Assembly (NCBI GenBank): GCA_900751815.1
Contig: CAADST010000093.1
Location: forward strand, 1 to 6,475
DNA from: Bacilli bacterium
Lineage (GTDB): Bacteria; Bacillota_I; Bacilli_A; RF39; UBA660
Length of the DNA stretch: 6,475 nucleotides
Direction: 5' to 3'
Shown here: in pieces, positions 4,336 to 6,475 of the stretch
Layout of the letters: each line of letters opens with the position of its first letter
Numbering within the stretch: the first letter of the stretch is position 1
Program-made: the position numbers and the translations under genes
Notes under the pieces: model-generated
Told to the model about the DNA's origin: nothing
Seen by the model: only the letters and a program-made list of their open reading frames with translations
Databases searched by the model: none

Positions 4336-5859
4336 TTAACCCACCGCACTCCAGAATGTTGCATAATAGTTTGGACAAGAGCCTTGATAATGCCACCATT
4401 CACTAGAAATAGTTGATGCTCCAGCACTAGTAAAATATCTTGTTAATTTATCAACATCAGCATTTGGTACTAATTGTTGTTGGAATCTGGCTGCTGATAC
4501 ACTTAATTCATGCATTGCTGTTGGCATACTAGCACCACTTAATGTTACATCTACAGCACAGCCTTTATTATGTTGTGAACCTGTAGAACTTGATGCTAAA
4601 AATCCTGTCATTGGAAATCCATTTGATACAACATTATTATAATATGTTGGATTTGATAATAGAAAACTACTAAATTTTCCATAAGCATAAGTTTGAACTC
4701 CACCTGGTCTATATGTTTCATAAATAACTAATCTATCTCCTGCAGCTTGGGCAGCTTGGGCTGCTCTTTTTACTACTTTAGCAAAAGTATATTGTAATGG
4801 AGCAAATCCTTGCATTTCACTAGAATACAATGCTGAACCAGTTAATCCAGGTATACTTGCTCCAGATGTTTTAAAGATACTAGATGAAGCATTAGTAATA
4901 TTAAATGATGCTTCAGTTATATATTGCATAGTGTTGATTCCTAAATAAGAATTAGTAATCCAGCCACAAGTTCCTTGATAATCTATTGCCCACAAATCAC
5001 CAGATTCACCAATAATAGTGAATTTTACACCAGGGGATGCAGTTCCCGCACTTTGGGATCTATCTTGTGATGAATAAAATTGAGTATTAGTAAATGCTAC
5101 TGCTCCAACACCATTTAGAGTTCTATCTAAAGTTGCTCCTTGAACACATGATTCATTTAAATCAGTATTTAAATCATCTGGTTCATTTTCGGTTGGATCT
5201 TCTGTTTGGTTATTTCCACCAGTATTACCATTTCCAGCAGTACCAACATTTCTTACAGGATTTACATTATTTGCTGTTCCTGGAGTAGTTGGATTATTAT
5301 TACCAGGATTATTATAACTTGGTAAATTTATTGAACTTGGTGCTTCTTCTGCAGCTTCAACTGTATTATAAATTGTTCTGGTTTCACCTTTTGTTTGGAA
5401 ATTAAATATTTGTTTTATAATTGGGATATCTAATTGAAAAAACAAAACTACTTGATAATAAGTACCTTCAACAAAGTCATCAGTACCAACATTTTCGGCA
5501 CCTAAAATACCAGCTAGGTAATCATCCATTTCTTTAGTAGTTTCTACTTTTCTTATACATACAGCAGCATCACTACTATTATTGCTAACTGCATTACCAC
5601 TTCTATTATAACCTTCATAGCCATCTGGACAAGTACCTGATGTTCTATAAGAAGTTTGGGCTATAACATCAACAATTTCATCACTTAAATCAGTACCATC
5701 TAAATAATTACCATCGTTTGCTTCAATTACATTTATTATTGAATCTTTAACACCGAAGGCATTAGAATTATTAATCGTTAAACACATTATCGCCGTAAAA
5801 AGTAAAACGAATAAAATAAATATTTGAAAAATAGTAGTAATACTAATTGCTTCTCTCAT
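4336..5859 (-). CDS. Pseudopilin-like module fused to SH3-like domain and VanX-like M15 metallopeptidase
   Basis: The 507-residue protein has four parts. Residues 1-165 form the pilin-like module (MREAISITT, membrane helix 10-29, Cys pair C77/C101) shared with the next gene's product. Residues 166-235 are an Asn/Gly/Pro/Thr linker. Residues about 250-308 resemble a bacterial SH3 domain (VKFTIIGESGDLWAIDY, then GTCGWI), with C238 and C298. Residues about 312-507 are an M15 peptidase: YETYRP (R384), SQHNKGCAVD (428-437) giving zinc ligands H430 and D437, and EWWH (487-490) giving catalytic E487 and ligand H490. Spacing H-x6-D and E-x2-H matches VanX-type D-Ala-D-Ala dipeptidases, and all key residues are present, so it is probably active. 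The expected substrate is D-Ala-containing peptidoglycan stems outside the membrane. The ribosome site AAAGGA (5876-5871) overlaps the end of the preceding gene. The fusion implies a hydrolase carried on a pilus-like subunit (inference). Confidence 0.9.
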   Translation of the reverse strand: MREAISITTIFQIFILFVLLFTAIMCLTINNSNAFGVKDSIINVIEANDGNYLDGTDLSDEIVDVIAQTSYRTSGTCPDGYEGYNRSGNAVSNNSSDAAVCIRKVETTKEMDDYLAGILGAENVGTDDFVEGTYYQVVLFFQLDIPIIKQIFNFQTKGETRTIYNTVEAAEEAPSSINLPSYNNPGNNNPTTPGTANNVNPVRNVGTAGNGNTGGNNQTEDPTENEPDDLNTDLNESCVQGATLDRTLNGVGAVAFTNTQFYSSQDRSQSAGTASPGVKFTIIGESGDLWAIDYQGTCGWITNSYLGINTMQYITEASFNITNASSSIFKTSGASIPGLTGSALYSSEMQGFAPLQYTFAKVVKRAAQAAQAAGDRLVIYETYRPGGVQTYAYGKFSSFLLSNPTYYNNVVSNGFPMTGFLASSSTGSQHNKGCAVDVTLSGASMPTAMHELSVSAARFQQQLVPNADVDKLTRYFTSAGASTISSEWWHYQGSCPNYYATFWSAVG

Positions 5860-5867
5860 TTAAATCA

Positions 5868-6119
5868 CTATCCTTTATATAAACATTCCATATCTTCAAC
5901 TGGTTCACCATTAACATAACAACCGGTACAATATTCTATACCATTTATGTCTATTCTGGCATCTTCACTGCAATCACATGCAGCTTTTGAGCATTGAGAT
6001 TTAGATTCGAAATTGACATTTAACATTGGCCAAAGGTAATAGAAAAAAAAGGTCAATAAGACCCCAACAGAAATTACTACAATAGCCATCATGTTTACTT
6101 CTTGCGTAGCCTCTTTCAT
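5868..6119 (-). CDS. Small Cys-rich single-pass protein, second MKEAT protein
   Basis: The 83-residue protein starts MKEATQEVNMM, has one hydrophobic helix at about 11-31 ending in WP, and an extracellular tail with six cysteines (C43, C48, C50, C64, C67, C79). It shares MKEAT-E-NM and the W30-P31 helix end with the protein encoded just upstream, so the pair are diverged paralogues. The length and the short charged N-terminus before a helix recall Flp-type or minor pilin subunits, but no recognised cleavage site is present and no family is recognised. AAAGGG lies 7 bases before the ATG. The gene is 27 bases after the first gene and 8 bases before the peptidase fusion, so it is clearly in the same transcription unit. 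Confidence 0.8.
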   Translation of the reverse strand: MKEATQEVNMMAIVVISVGVLLTFFFYYLWPMLNVNFESKSQCSKAACDCSEDARIDINGIEYCTGCYVNGEPVEDMECLYKG

Positions 6120-6146
6120 CTCTTAACCCTTTCTTTCTGTATTTTT

Positions 6147-6383
6147 TTATTCGCCGCCGCCCTTCCAATCATCAGGATCCATAGTTATTCCGTTACCGCA
6201 ATCACAGAATCCATCATTGGTTAGGCCAACAACTACACCATCAGGGCATATATTTGAACATGTATTTCTTGTTAATCCAGCTTGAATTGATGGCCAGATA
6301 AACAAATAGAAAAATGCTCCTACTGCTGCAATTGCAACAACAGTTACAACAGTCATATTTAATTCGCCTGTAGCTTCTTTCAT
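6147..6383 (-). CDS. Small Cys-rich single-pass protein, first MKEAT protein (first gene of cluster)
   Basis: The 78-residue protein begins MKEATGELNM, has a hydrophobic helix at about 11-30 ending in W30-P31, and a short ectodomain with four cysteines (C42, C46, C60, C62) and an acidic/glycine tail (DPDDWKGGGE). It matches the next protein in its first ten residues and in the helix end, while the ectodomains have diverged. Size and layout fit a small pilin-like subunit, but function is unknown. AAAGGAGG at 6402-6395, the best ribosome site in the window, lies 11 bases before the ATG, and the operon promoter is just upstream. First position and strong signals suggest high expression, as for a major subunit (inference). 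Confidence 0.8.
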   Translation of the reverse strand: MKEATGELNMTVVTVVAIAAVGAFFYLFIWPSIQAGLTRNTCSNICPDGVVVGLTNDGFCDCGNGITMDPDDWKGGGE

Positions 6384-6394
6384 AAAATATTATT

Positions 6395-6402
6395 CCTCCT
6401 TT
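6395..6402 (-). promoter_or_regulatory. Consensus ribosome binding site AAAGGAGG
   Basis: A perfect anti-16S match, with slightly long spacing (11 bases) to the ATG at 6383. It is the strongest in the window and belongs to the first gene of the cluster. Confidence 0.75.
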
Positions 6403-6415
6403 ATTCCATATAAAT

Positions 6416-6444
6416 ATTATAACTTATATTTTTTAAAATATCAA
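6416..6444 (-). promoter_or_regulatory. Main promoter of the pilus-like gene cluster
   Basis: On the minus strand, TTGATA (6444-6439) is separated by exactly 17 bases from a perfect TATAAT (6421-6416). The predicted start is near 6409, giving a leader of about 25 bases. The A/T-only stretch upstream (6445-6475) could act as an UP element. No coding sequence is seen from 6384 to the window end, so the cluster most likely begins here. Confidence 0.8.
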
Positions 6445-6475
6445 TTTATTTATTTAATTTTAATCAATTATATAT

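Noticed and set aside
4334..4399. Longer N-terminus for the stand-alone pilin-like protein
   Set aside because: The extra 22 codons overlap the fusion gene, and the paralogue alignment begins at the internal MRE start.
4245..4427. Minus-strand open frame of 60 codons across the junction of two genes
   Set aside because: It lies in another frame over the end of the peptidase fusion and start of the next gene, both strongly supported.
5094..5288. Plus-strand open frame of 64 codons, Leu/His-rich
   Set aside because: It is the antisense of the Asn/Gly/Pro linker in the peptidase fusion.

Overview
The window looks like a low-GC Gram-positive (Bacillota) chromosome. It is strongly AT-rich, uses the standard code (Trp is TGG and TGA is not read through), has purine-rich Shine-Dalgarno sites, sigma-A type promoters and U-tailed terminators. 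The style of the envelope proteins resembles uncultured gut Bacilli of the RF39/Mycoplasmatota-adjacent kind. That placement rests on general resemblance and cannot be proven here. A peptidoglycan-type M15 peptidase implies that the host or its target has a cell wall.

Layout: (1) The left edge holds the first 48 codons of uvrA on the minus strand. A divergent intergenic region (145-347) separates it from a plus-strand gene and holds a promoter for each side plus a 14-bp palindrome that resembles a Firmicutes LexA/DinR box. (2) 348-1925 (+) encodes a 525-residue surface protein: an N-terminal anchor, a pilin-like globular part, a long Asn/Ser/Thr low-complexity stalk, a Pro/Glu stretch and a Tyr/Trp-rich C-terminal domain. 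It ends in a terminator. (3) 1926-2078 is a convergent intergenic region with one terminator per side and a near-perfect palindrome between them. (4) 2079-6383 (-) is a seven-gene cluster read right to left from a strong promoter at 6416-6444. In transcription order it encodes two very small Cys-rich single-pass proteins that both begin MKEAT; a 507-residue fusion of a pseudopilin-like module, an SH3-like domain and a VanX-like M15 metallopeptidase; a 155-residue stand-alone version of the same pseudopilin-like module; a CpaE/TadZ-like protein with a degenerate P-loop; and two paralogous two-membrane-segment proteins of VirB2/T4SS-pilin-like topology. The last of these has its own promoter.

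Working model (inference): the cluster makes the envelope-exposed subunits and a localisation factor of a Tad/type IV-like surface machine. One pilin-like subunit carries a cell-wall peptidase as cargo. No assembly ATPase, TadB/TadC-like platform protein or prepilin peptidase is present here, so these would have to be elsewhere. Every predicted ectodomain in the cluster, and in the plus-strand surface protein, has an even number of cysteines, which suggests disulphide-stabilised extracellular parts. No tRNA, rRNA, CRISPR array, transposase or attachment site was seen, and no gene-free stretch exceeds 300 bases.
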